64,000 bases of DNA from NCBI GenBank assembly GCA_947453415.1, contig CANGGG010000006.1, forward strand, positions 1-64,000, written 5' to 3'. Below the pieces are notes generated by a model, which saw only the letters and a program-made list of their open reading frames with translations, did not search any database and was not told the origin of the DNA. The translations under genes were made by a program, and so were the position numbers. Below, piece by piece: positions 45,817 to 53,343 of this stretch (position 1 is its first letter; the number at the start of each line of letters is the position of its first letter). Source of the DNA: Bacteroidota bacterium (lineage in GTDB: Bacteria > Bacteroidota > Bacteroidia > UKL13-3).

Positions 45817-46575
45817 TTATTTCTTCAAATTAAACGAAAACATGGAATAACCAATTCCAAAAGAAACCCAAGGTTTGGCCTGGTAAATCCAACCATATTT
45901 TATTTCGTTGGCATTGCTTATAAAATCAAATCCTGTAAAGATTCCTACTTGTGCATTTCCCATTTCTATTACCACTCCAAAAGAAGGTGTAAAAGCCAAT
46001 AATTCTTGTGTTTTTTGTGTTTTTCCTCTGGTTGAAAAGCTATCAACAGTAACAGAAGATATGCCAACGCCTATTAAAAAATCGAGGGCAGCTTGCTTGT
46101 CTTGGTTCAAAGTATATTTTACTCCAAAGGTTGAACCAACTGAAATATCTTTGCTGAAATCAAAAGGACCAAAGCGCAATTTAATGGGTGTCATGATGGT
46201 TCCTACTACCAAATCAAAGTCGGATTTTTTAACCAAATAAGCTTTAAAATCGAGTTGGGCTTTGGTAATGGAATAATAGGTGTAAGTGGTATAATCTTCT
46301 ATGGGGTTTGATTTGCTAGCACCTTTTTTTTTGTTTAAAAAAGTAAACCTGATGACGCATAAATCTTGTTTTACATCTACCAGCATAAACTTTGATTTTG
46401 GTGGAGCTACGAGCAAAGTAGTATCTATTATTTTACCAATGATATTGCATTTATAAATGGGACATTCCACCAAAAATTCATACAAACGTATTTTGTCGTT
46501 CAGGCTTTGGGCACTGCTTTTATTGTTGGCGAAGACGCCAACAATGGCAAAAAAAATGAATAGAAGTTTTTTCAA
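45817..46575 (-). CDS. Putative outer-membrane/periplasmic protein
   Basis: A 252-residue protein with a TTG start (46573-46575) and signal peptide (LLFIFFAIVGVFANNKSSAQ). The second half has barrel-like strands (IGVGISSVTVDS, FTPSFGVVIEMG, WVSFGIGYSMFSFNLKK), suggesting a small outer-membrane barrel. No family recognised. Confidence 0.55.
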   Translation of the reverse strand: MKKLLFIFFAIVGVFANNKSSAQSLNDKIRLYEFLVECPIYKCNIIGKIIDTTLLVAPPKSKFMLVDVKQDLCVIRFTFLNKKKGASKSNPIEDYTTYTYYSITKAQLDFKAYLVKKSDFDLVVGTIMTPIKLRFGPFDFSKDISVGSTFGVKYTLNQDKQAALDFLIGVGISSVTVDSFSTRGKTQKTQELLAFTPSFGVVIEMGNAQVGIFTGFDFISNANEIKYGWIYQAKPWVSFGIGYSMFSFNLKK

Positions 46576-46579
46576 AACT

Positions 46580-46612
46580 TAATTTTGGATGTTGAATTTT
46601 GGATGTTGAATT
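46580..46612 (+). repeat. Short direct repeat in front of the envelope gene
   Basis: The phrase AATTTTGGATGTTGAATTTTGGATGTTGAATT is a 14/15-base unit repeated twice. The reverse complement of the same unit occurs inside the FAD oxidoreductase gene at about 21766-21790, encoding HSKFNIQN. Confidence 0.6.
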
Positions 46613-46626
46613 AATAATACAGCCAT

Positions 46627-46705
46627 CGTCATGCTGAGGCACGAAACAACTTTATAAGGTAATTTTTATAGTTCCTTCTTCCGCTTTGGCGGAATCAGGA
46701 TGACG
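46627..46705 (+). repeat. 79-bp inverted-repeat element with internal hairpin
   Basis: Starts CGTCATGCTGA and ends TCAGGATGACG (inverted ends with one mismatch) with an internal TTCCGC-TTTG-GCGGAA hairpin. The pattern is that of a dispersed intergenic repeat of Bacteroidota. A further hairpin GCAGAC-ACATAG-GTCTGC follows at about 46729-46746. Confidence 0.65.
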
Positions 46706-46791
46706 TTCCCGCAATTTGTTTATAATGGGCAGACACATAGGTCTGCACACTACCAGTATTTATGCAATTTTGTAATCTTCAAATCTTTCAA

Positions 46792-47187
46792 TTAAAAAAC
46801 AAATACCACCACGTACTTATCATACTCATCAGATATGGCATATTTACCTTTTTTGAGGGTGCATTTTTTAAGTTCAAGTGTGTTGCAAATATCTTCGTTA
46901 AAGGTATAATCATCGTCTAGTAAAAAGTTGCCTGTGGCAAAGTATTTTAAAAACAATTTATCGGTAACGCTGCGTTTTAAAAAGTTAAATTGAATATGCT
47001 TTTCGTCTAACACATCTATGGTGGCCAGCACTTCATTTTCTTTTCTGCTTTCAGCGCTGCTTATAGATACATTACAAAAGTTAAACCCATTGCAATCTGG
47101 GGATTTGCCTAGGCTAACCAAATAATTGTTTTCAGTTTTAAAAAAAAGCAATATAAATAATGAAAAAAATAAAATTATTGGTTTCAT
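46792..47187 (-). CDS. Small secreted protein, leader paralog 1
   Basis: A 131-residue secreted protein. Its first 40 residues (MKPIILFFSLFILLFFK ... SLGKSPDCNGFNFCNV) match those of the 105-residue protein at 48071-48388, with nearly identical DNA, but the rest is unrelated. The mature part has five Cys residues (two in the shared segment, then ICNTLELKKC) and strand-like sequence. Two paralogs with the same leader and different ends suggest a shared export or processing route. Unknown function. Confidence 0.55.
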   Translation of the reverse strand: MKPIILFFSLFILLFFKTENNYLVSLGKSPDCNGFNFCNVSISSAESRKENEVLATIDVLDEKHIQFNFLKRSVTDKLFLKYFATGNFLLDDDYTFNEDICNTLELKKCTLKKGKYAISDEYDKYVVVFVF

Positions 47188-47194
47188 ATAATAA

Positions 47195-48031
47195 CTAATT
47201 TAACAATTTATCTATTTTATCACATAAATCAATTTGAAATAATTTTTGTTCAACATTTGTATTCCCAAAATATAAGATTTCACCATTTTTAACTATTATA
47301 TAAAGAGGAACAGCAGTTATTTTAAGTAAATCAATTGAATTAATGTCTTTTGCAAATAGATTATTTCCTCTATCATAATTTTCTGAGAGAATTTTTTTTG
47401 TTCTTATTATAGAATCTCTTCTAATAGGAAAATTCAATGTATAAAACTTCACTTTTTTATTAGTATAAATATCTTGAATTTCTGAATATTTTGAAAATCC
47501 AATTATACAATTACCGCAGTTAGTAGTCCAACAATCAATTACTTTGATTGTATCGTTTTTTGAAAACAACTCATTACTTAAATTATTTGAAGATATTGTT
47601 TCGAAATAGGGTAGTTTACTATTTATTAATTGATAATTGTCCTTATTAAAATAATAATCTAACCACCATAACATGAAAACATAACACAATAAAGATGTAA
47701 GAAAAAACACAATAAATAAAAACCAATTATTTTTTATTTTTTTAAATAAAAATTCATGAATAAATAAAAATAAAAATGGTGAAATTGAAATTGGAATTGT
47801 GTGGTAATTTTTATCAATAATCGTTAAAATACAATATAAAACAGGACTTATTAATAATAAAAGTTTATAATATAAATTATCATTTTTTAAAAAATGCAAA
47901 ATTACTAAAATAGAAAATGCATTTATACTAAACTGTATAGGCCAATTAAAATATCCGCTTAAAAGAAATGTAATATTGAAAAATAATATCAATGTTATTT
48001 TTACCTTTTTATTTGTTTTAAAGTTTCTCAT
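47195..48031 (-). CDS. Membrane protein with C-terminal thioredoxin-like domain
   Basis: A 278-residue protein. Five or so membrane helices in residues 10-125 are followed by a TlpA/ResA-like thioredoxin domain with CGNC (Cys172/Cys175 in TTNCGNCIIGF) and a cis-Pro loop (AVPLYIIVKNGEILYFG). It should reduce or oxidise Cys pairs on the periplasmic side, and it lies between the two secreted Cys proteins. The membrane part looks MauE/VKOR-like only in general topology; no such motif confirmed. Confidence 0.75.
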   Translation of the reverse strand: MRNFKTNKKVKITLILFFNITFLLSGYFNWPIQFSINAFSILVILHFLKNDNLYYKLLLLISPVLYCILTIIDKNYHTIPISISPFLFLFIHEFLFKKIKNNWFLFIVFFLTSLLCYVFMLWWLDYYFNKDNYQLINSKLPYFETISSNNLSNELFSKNDTIKVIDCWTTNCGNCIIGFSKYSEIQDIYTNKKVKFYTLNFPIRRDSIIRTKKILSENYDRGNNLFAKDINSIDLLKITAVPLYIIVKNGEILYFGNTNVEQKLFQIDLCDKIDKLLN

Positions 48032-48070
48032 AATTTCAATATAAATGATTTTTTTTTTACCAACTAATTA

Positions 48071-48388
48071 TTAGTATCCAATTGATGCTGGGCCCTTTGA
48101 TGGTTGATCAACTTGACAAGTTCCATCACAACTATGGCGCCAAAACAATCCACATCCACTTACAGATGTACACTTCAATTTTGAGTTGCATATATCAGCT
48201 GTCGAAATAATTATTCCTCCGCAATAATCATCACCTGAAACACAATTACAGTTAGGAGCCCCATCAATTCCTTTGCTGTTTATTAATACATTACAAAAGT
48301 TAAACCCATTGCAATCGGGGGATTTGCCAAGGCTACTTTTAAAAAAAAGAAATATAAACAATGAGCTAAATAAAATTATTGGTTTCAT
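48071..48388 (-). CDS. Cys-rich secreted protein, leader paralog 2
   Basis: A 105-residue protein with a hydrophobic leader (MKPIILFSSLFIFLFFK) and ten cysteines in the mature part (for example PNCNCVSGDDYC, CTSVSGCGLFWRHSC, CDGTC). Such an even number suggests five disulfides. The start (SLGKSPDCNGFNFCNV) equals that of the 131-residue neighbour. The C-terminus is Gly/Pro-rich. It resembles a small secreted toxin or a peptide substrate of the surrounding thiol-disulfide genes. Its 5' end overlaps the DCC gene by 23 bp. Function unknown. Confidence 0.6.
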   Translation of the reverse strand: MKPIILFSSLFIFLFFKSSLGKSPDCNGFNFCNVLINSKGIDGAPNCNCVSGDDYCGGIIISTADICNSKLKCTSVSGCGLFWRHSCDGTCQVDQPSKGPASIGY

Positions 48389-48746
48389 TGAGATTGAATG
48401 TAAAAAATTTACTTATTTTATATCGGTTTTTAGAAAACACATTGTAAAAAAAATTTAATGTATTAACGGGTAAAACATTAAAAATTATAAAAAATCTAAG
48501 TGGATATTTCGAGTTCTTTATTAATAAAAAAAACGCATCAGATTTTTTATAAACAATGGCGTTTTCAATTACAAAAATGGTATTCAATTCTATAAATTGA
48601 ATATTATTTTGTCTCAAAAGTGTCCTTGCCTCAATACTTCTTACTGAAAAACATTCAATATTTCTTATAATATTTTTTTTAAATAACTCAATAAACCAAC
48701 AACATACTGAACACCTATCATCATAGATTATTACAATTCCTTTCAT
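48366..48746 (-). CDS. DCC-family (DUF393) thiol-disulfide protein
   Basis: The ATG at 48746 gives 126 residues beginning MKGIVIIYDDRCSVCCWF, the DUF393 signature with DxxCxxC (Cys12, Cys15, Cys16). DCC proteins are small thiol-disulfide oxidoreductases, and in other genomes are often encoded next to HTTM proteins, as here. It overlaps the Cys-rich gene downstream. The N-terminal extension from the TTG at 48758 is not needed. Activity inferred. Confidence 0.8.
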   Translation of the reverse strand: MKGIVIIYDDRCSVCCWFIELFKKNIIRNIECFSVRSIEARTLLRQNNIQFIELNTIFVIENAIVYKKSDAFFLLIKNSKYPLRFFIIFNVLPVNTLNFFYNVFSKNRYKISKFFTFNLNETNNFI

Positions 48747-48750
48747 GATC

Positions 48751-50844
48751 TTATTCAAAATAAAAGTTATAAATAAAATTTTCAGTAAGGTTTTCTATTT
48801 TTGGATTTGTATATGTGTTATACAATATTGTTATAATAGTGTTATCATAAGAATTATAGAAGTTTCTAGAAGCATATCCAAAATGATCGCCTGAATGACC
48901 ATAAAAATTAATACCCCTATAATTTGATTGAATTAATCCCATTCCATATTGAAAATTTGGGTTGTTATTAAACATTTCCATGTTTTTAATAGAGGAATCG
49001 GAAAGAATTGATTTCTCAATAAACAATTTATTTAAAAAATTAGTTAATCCAAAAGCATTTGCACTTAAAGATCCCGCGCCAATGGTAAAATTATTATAAT
49101 ATTCATCGCAAAAAAATCTACTTACATTTTGATTATTTGAATATGGTTGAGACATATTTGGAACATTCACTTTTGTAAGTGAATAAATATTATCTAATTT
49201 ATATGGATTTAACAATTCATCATCTAAAACTTCAAAATACTTTTTATGATAAATTTTTTCAAGTATATATGCCAATAATATATAATTGGTATTACAATAT
49301 TCAAATTGAATATTGGGCTGCTTTTGAGGCTTTGTGATATATTTTAAAAGATTAATAGTAACTAGCTTATGATTGGTTTTAAAAAGAGCTCTTTTAAGTA
49401 TAATTTTACCTATATTTTTATCATTCACGATTTCGTTTAATCCAGATGAATGTGTGAGCAAATTTTTAATGGTTATATTTTTCAAATATTTTGATTTAAA
49501 AAAATCAGAAATCGGCTGATTTAAATAAATTAATTTTTTTTCGACAGCTTGAAAAATTAATGTGCTTGTAATTAGTTTACTAGAACTCCCCACAGCAAAT
49601 ATGGTGTTACTATCTACTAATTTATTTGGTTTTGCATTTCCAAAATTTAATTTTAAAAAAGTGCCATTTTTAAAAACACAAACTTGCATACCAAAACTAT
49701 CATTTTTTAAACTATCTATGATTACATTTCCATATTTTAAAATTTTATCATTTAATTGTTTTAAATTATTAGAAACATAATTACACTTGGGAATATTTAG
49801 ATTACTTTCATCACAAAAATTTATTATAAAATCGGTTAATAGTGGTGTGAATGAATTTCCATTTAAACAACAAACAATTGTCAAGTTTTCTGACGGCAAA
49901 TAGGTAAATGAAGCAAAAGTTTTATCCAAATTGGAAATAACTTCATAACCAATTTTATTATTGATTTTTTTTGTTTTTATACCCATACCGTAATTCTCTT
50001 CTATACTTAGCATTTTCTTTAGGCTTATTGTAGATAATAGTTTTTCAGAAAATAAGCTTTCTAAAAAACATAAAATATCACTTGTACTAGAAACAATAGA
50101 AAGTGAGCCTATAAAATTATTTAAATTACTTTCTTTTGCCTCAATCCATTTGAATTCACTTTTTACAAAAGATTTTGCTTCATTTTTTTCTATTTCTGAA
50201 TAAGTATCAGAATAAGTGTTTTCAAGATTTAATTTTTTAACTATTCTTTCGTTTAATACTTCGCTATAAGGTTTGTTACAAATTTTTTCAATAATAAGTG
50301 CCAATAAATAATAATCTGCGGGGGAATATGATTCATCTTTATTGGGTAAATATTCTGGCTTTACATTCGTAATTTTATTCAAAATGAAAATTTGATTTTG
50401 TTGATCAGATTTCCACTCATCTATGTCTAAATATTTATTAATATTAAAAAGTCCACTACTATGCCAGAGTAAATATTCAATAGTAATTTTATTTGAATTT
50501 GGAATATTTTTAAAATATTTAGATAGTTTATCTGAAAAGTTTAACTTATTTTCTTCAATAAGTTGTAAGACCAATACAGCAGTATAAGTTTCAGTAATAT
50601 TTCCAATTCTATACTTTGTATTTTCATTTGGTTTAATTTCATTGCCATTGATATCATTTCCAATTTTGCCAAAAATTTTATTGTAAATTGTTTTACCACT
50701 TTTTACAATTGAAACACTACCCATAGCCAATCCATTATTATTTAAATTATTAAATAATGAATCTAATCCTTTCAAATCTATGTTTGAAGAATAAGAAATG
50801 ATAGTTATAATATTTATTAATAAAAACAGCGTAAGTTTTTTCAT
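48751..50844 (-). CDS. Two-domain beta-lactamase-fold protein; first domain catalytically dead
   Basis: A 697-residue protein with signal peptide and two serine beta-lactamase/class C-type domains. Domain 1 (about 25-350): the SxxK site is NITE (Asn82, Glu85), the YxN motif is YSP, and the final H/KxG motif is absent. Domain 2 (about 365-690): SSSK (Ser420, Lys423), YCN (Tyr516-Asn518) and YGHSGD are intact. Domain 1 is therefore a pseudoenzyme, and domain 2 probably hydrolyses peptides or esters. It overlaps the HTTM gene by 4 bp. Substrate unknown; a peptidase acting on a cluster product is possible. Confidence 0.85.
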   Translation of the reverse strand: MKKLTLFLLINIITIISYSSNIDLKGLDSLFNNLNNNGLAMGSVSIVKSGKTIYNKIFGKIGNDINGNEIKPNENTKYRIGNITETYTAVLVLQLIEENKLNFSDKLSKYFKNIPNSNKITIEYLLWHSSGLFNINKYLDIDEWKSDQQNQIFILNKITNVKPEYLPNKDESYSPADYYLLALIIEKICNKPYSEVLNERIVKKLNLENTYSDTYSEIEKNEAKSFVKSEFKWIEAKESNLNNFIGSLSIVSSTSDILCFLESLFSEKLLSTISLKKMLSIEENYGMGIKTKKINNKIGYEVISNLDKTFASFTYLPSENLTIVCCLNGNSFTPLLTDFIINFCDESNLNIPKCNYVSNNLKQLNDKILKYGNVIIDSLKNDSFGMQVCVFKNGTFLKLNFGNAKPNKLVDSNTIFAVGSSSKLITSTLIFQAVEKKLIYLNQPISDFFKSKYLKNITIKNLLTHSSGLNEIVNDKNIGKIILKRALFKTNHKLVTINLLKYITKPQKQPNIQFEYCNTNYILLAYILEKIYHKKYFEVLDDELLNPYKLDNIYSLTKVNVPNMSQPYSNNQNVSRFFCDEYYNNFTIGAGSLSANAFGLTNFLNKLFIEKSILSDSSIKNMEMFNNNPNFQYGMGLIQSNYRGINFYGHSGDHFGYASRNFYNSYDNTIITILYNTYTNPKIENLTENFIYNFYFE

Positions 50845-51695
50845 TTTGTTAGTTGTTTTGTTGGGTTAAAATTATAGAAAGCTGCTAAATTCCAAACTAT
50901 CATAATTGCTGAGAAAAGGTATAAATTTAAGGCAATTGCAATTCCTAAATGCATCAATACAATAAAAAATAACCAGTAATTTGTTACTTTTTTTATCATT
51001 ATTAATATATAGAACATTTCAAGAATTATAACTGACCAAGATAAAATTGGAAATATTGTACTAAAATTTAAAAGTGAATCAAAATTGATTCTAAAATCAT
51101 TATTAGAACTTGGCAATGTAATTGCCTTCCAAATTGCTTCACCATTCCTCCAATTATAACCTAGTAATTTATCGAATCCAGAAAAAAAATATGCAACTAT
51201 TAGATGTATTTGAAGTATTCTTCTATAAAATAAATAATTAATTAACGATTGAGATGGAAATACTAATAAGTGAAAAAGTGACATACTTATAAAATAATCA
51301 TAGCCATACATAAAATTTGGATTATTATAATAGAAAGAAGTATGTAGAATAATCAATAAAAAGGAAATTCTTCTTGTATAAAATCCTAATATTAATGCTA
51401 TGCAAAGTATTATATATATGATAAAAAAGAAAATAACATAGTATTCTTCTTTTACATTAATAAAGTTAATAACTTTAAATGTTGTTATAGTTGTTGGACT
51501 ATTATATAAATTACAAACCTCTGAGGGTATCAAACTATGAATGCCAAAAAGTTCTTTATAATCTGGAATAATTAAAACAAAATCTAAAAGTAAAAAAAAA
51601 CCAACCATTATTCTAAAAAAGAAAATAAAATTGAAATTTTCTTTTCTTTGATTAAAAAACCAACTATTCCCAAGAACTAATATCTTTTCTATCAT
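50841..51695 (-). CDS. HTTM-domain (vitamin K-dependent carboxylase-like) membrane protein
   Basis: A 284-residue membrane protein with eight or so helices of the HTTM (horizontally transferred transmembrane) family, related to the membrane part of vitamin K-dependent gamma-carboxylase. Markers: FFFRIMVGFFLLLDF at the start, SGFDKLLGYNWRNGEAIW and a terminal helix pair. It lacks the long C-terminal lumenal domain of the animal enzyme. Next to DCC and a small partner gene. It overlaps the beta-lactamase-fold gene (4 bp) and its partner (32 bp). Whether it carboxylates or oxidises a substrate is not known. Confidence 0.85.
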   Translation of the reverse strand: MIEKILVLGNSWFFNQRKENFNFIFFFRIMVGFFLLLDFVLIIPDYKELFGIHSLIPSEVCNLYNSPTTITTFKVINFINVKEEYYVIFFFIIYIILCIALILGFYTRRISFLLIILHTSFYYNNPNFMYGYDYFISMSLFHLLVFPSQSLINYLFYRRILQIHLIVAYFFSGFDKLLGYNWRNGEAIWKAITLPSSNNDFRINFDSLLNFSTIFPILSWSVIILEMFYILIMIKKVTNYWLFFIVLMHLGIAIALNLYLFSAIMIVWNLAAFYNFNPTKQLTK

Positions 51696-52266
51696 ATATT
51701 TTTCTTCTTATTAGTAGATGTTTTTCATTGGAAAGTTCTTTAGACTTAATTTGAGAAAGTAAAGGTTTATGATATAAAAATAATTCACATATAACTTTCT
51801 TCATATTATTGTTCTTTTTCAATTCATTAATTGCAAGTCCTTTCATAAATATTGCATTTTTTTTATAATCAAAATCACTAGTATCTTGATTTTCATAATT
51901 GAGAAACATTGTCATAGCCGAATTTACTCTTTGAATAGATGTTTTACTTTTTAAGGAAATTTGATACTTTGTACTTATAATTAGATTATTAGAATCTATA
52001 AAAGTAAACTTTATTTTAAAATCACTAGCAACATTTGGAGCGAAAAATCCATATCCTGTTTCTAAACCTGTATAAGTTTTTATAGTATTTATAAATAAAT
52101 TATTGTCTATAAAACTCAATTTATTATAAATTAAGTTTTGAGTTAACAACTGCTTTTTACCATAGAAATCATAGTATGTTGAAATTATACCCCTTATATT
52201 AACTAAAGTAGTAAGTGTAAAAAACAAAACAATATAAGTGATAAGAAATAATTTATTTGATTTCAT
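51664..52266 (-). CDS. Small HTTM-associated membrane protein
   Basis: The ATG at 52266 gives a 200-residue protein with one N-terminal helix (LFLITYIVLFFTLTTLVNI) and a periplasmic domain. The motif TGLETGYGFFAPNVASDFKIKF (split in the text at about residue 75) recurs beside HTTM genes in related bacteria, from memory and not confirmed here. It overlaps HTTM by 32 bp, so the two products are made together. Function unknown. Confidence 0.7.
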   Translation of the reverse strand: MKSNKLFLITYIVLFFTLTTLVNIRGIISTYYDFYGKKQLLTQNLIYNKLSFIDNNLFINTIKTYTGLETGYGFFAPNVASDFKIKFTFIDSNNLIISTKYQISLKSKTSIQRVNSAMTMFLNYENQDTSDFDYKKNAIFMKGLAINELKKNNNMKKVICELFLYHKPLLSQIKSKELSNEKHLLIRRKIYDRKDISSWE

Positions 52267-52276
52267 TATGATTTTG

Positions 52277-52320
52277 TTATTCAAGCAATAGCTTTAAAAA
52301 TAAAACTATTGCTTGAGTAA
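52277..52320 (-). terminator. Hairpin between the precursor-like gene and the HTTM operon
   Basis: On the minus strand TACTCAAGCAATAG and CTATTGCTTGAATA pair (11 bp perfect, one mismatch further out) across a 14-base loop. Only a short T run follows (TAACAAAATC), so it is more likely an attenuator or processing hairpin than a full stop. Confidence 0.55.
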
Positions 52321-52325
52321 TCTTT

Positions 52326-52682
52326 TTATAAATACTTTGCCATTAATTCATTAATTTCTGCTTTTACCTCTGGAGAAACAACCCATGTTTTAGTTGTAAC
52401 AATTGTTTCTGAAAAATTAACTAAATTTATTGATTTAGTAAAAATTCTTGTTTCTGTCTTCTCCTTTTTTTGTTTTGCACCTTCTGCATCTATCATAATA
52501 GCCTTTTCCTTCGCATCTAGTTCCATAATTCTTTCTTTATCTTCTAAAGAAATTGAATTTTTTAAAGGAATATAATAATTCCCATTAGCTAATAAATCGA
52601 CTTTTCCATTACCGTCATTTTTTTTAAACGACATCATTGTTAAACCAATTAGGCTTAACGATAAAATTACTATTTTTTTCAT
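52326..52682 (-). CDS. Small secreted precursor-like protein
   Basis: A 118-residue protein with a signal peptide (MKKIVILSLSLIGLTMMSF) and a charged mature part rich in Glu, Lys and Asp (LDAKEKAIMIDAEGAKQKKEK). It has no Cys. It is first in the minus-strand run and separated from the HTTM genes by a hairpin, as peptide genes often are in maturation operons. I do not recognise a family. Confidence 0.55.
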   Translation of the reverse strand: MKKIVILSLSLIGLTMMSFKKNDGNGKVDLLANGNYYIPLKNSISLEDKERIMELDAKEKAIMIDAEGAKQKKEKTETRIFTKSINLVNFSETIVTTKTWVVSPEVKAEINELMAKYL

Positions 52683-52837
52683 ATTTTTTTTGCGGTTGTA
52701 AAAACCTGCTGAAATTTTAATTCCGATAAATCGAAAGTTTAATTAAATAAAAATAATAAAACCTATACTCAATTATACTGCAGCTAAATTAGTTGGGTTT
52801 TGTGCTAGCAATTTTGGTGGTAAAAATTAAAATTACC

Positions 52838-52911
52838 TATTCATATTTGGATATTTTATTCATATATGAATAATTTATGTTTAATACAAATATAATATGC
52901 ATATTTGAATA
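52838..52911. promoter_or_regulatory. Three palindromic operators of the XRE regulator
   Basis: The central copy is a perfect 18-bp palindrome at 52856-52873, TTATTCATATATGAATAA. Two further 16-bp copies of TATTCATATATGAATA match at 14 of 16 bases: 52838-52853 (TATTCATATTTGGATA) and 52896-52911 (TATGCATATTTGAATA). Spacing is 19 and 39 bp, near 2 and 4 helical turns. They lie in the divergent region between the cluster and the XRE gene. Confidence 0.8.
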
Positions 52912-52922
52912 TTAAAAGCATT

Positions 52923-53336
52923 ATGAGTAAAATAAATATAGAAATTGGTAAAAAAATAAAAATCAAACGACACGAAATAGGCTACAAACAAGAAAGTTTA
53001 GCCATAGAGTTAGGTATTTCACAATCGGCATTATCTCGCATTGAAAATGGCTCAGATAGTTTAGTAGTTGAAATATTATACTTATTAACTCAGGTTTTAA
53101 ATACTCCAATTGGCTATTTTATCTCCGACATAAATGGAGATTTATTTACAGCTATTTATTTGGAAAAAATTAAACTATTGGAAGAAATGTTATTAAAAAA
53201 TGAAACCTTAATCAATCATCAAGTAAAAGTTATTAAACAATTAGAAGATCAAATCAAAGATTTGCAAGAAAAGGTATCACGAAAAAATAAAAAAATAGAA
53301 GAGTTAAAAGAAACAATTTCACATAAGAAAATTTAA
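52923..53336 (+). CDS. XRE-family regulator with C-terminal coiled coil
   Basis: The ATG at 52923 gives a 137-residue protein (the TTG at 52905 lies inside an operator copy and is less likely). An N-terminal XRE helix-turn-helix (residues about 9-63: IKIKRHEIGYKQESLAIELG, SQSALSRIENG) is followed by a long charged coiled coil (about 80-135). It is divergent from the cluster at 46.8-52.7 kb, so it may repress both itself and that cluster through the operator array. Confidence 0.85.
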   Translation: MSKINIEIGKKIKIKRHEIGYKQESLAIELGISQSALSRIENGSDSLVVEILYLLTQVLNTPIGYFISDINGDLFTAIYLEKIKLLEEMLLKNETLINHQVKVIKQLEDQIKDLQEKVSRKNKKIEELKETISHKKI

Positions 53337-53343
53337 TTTATAA

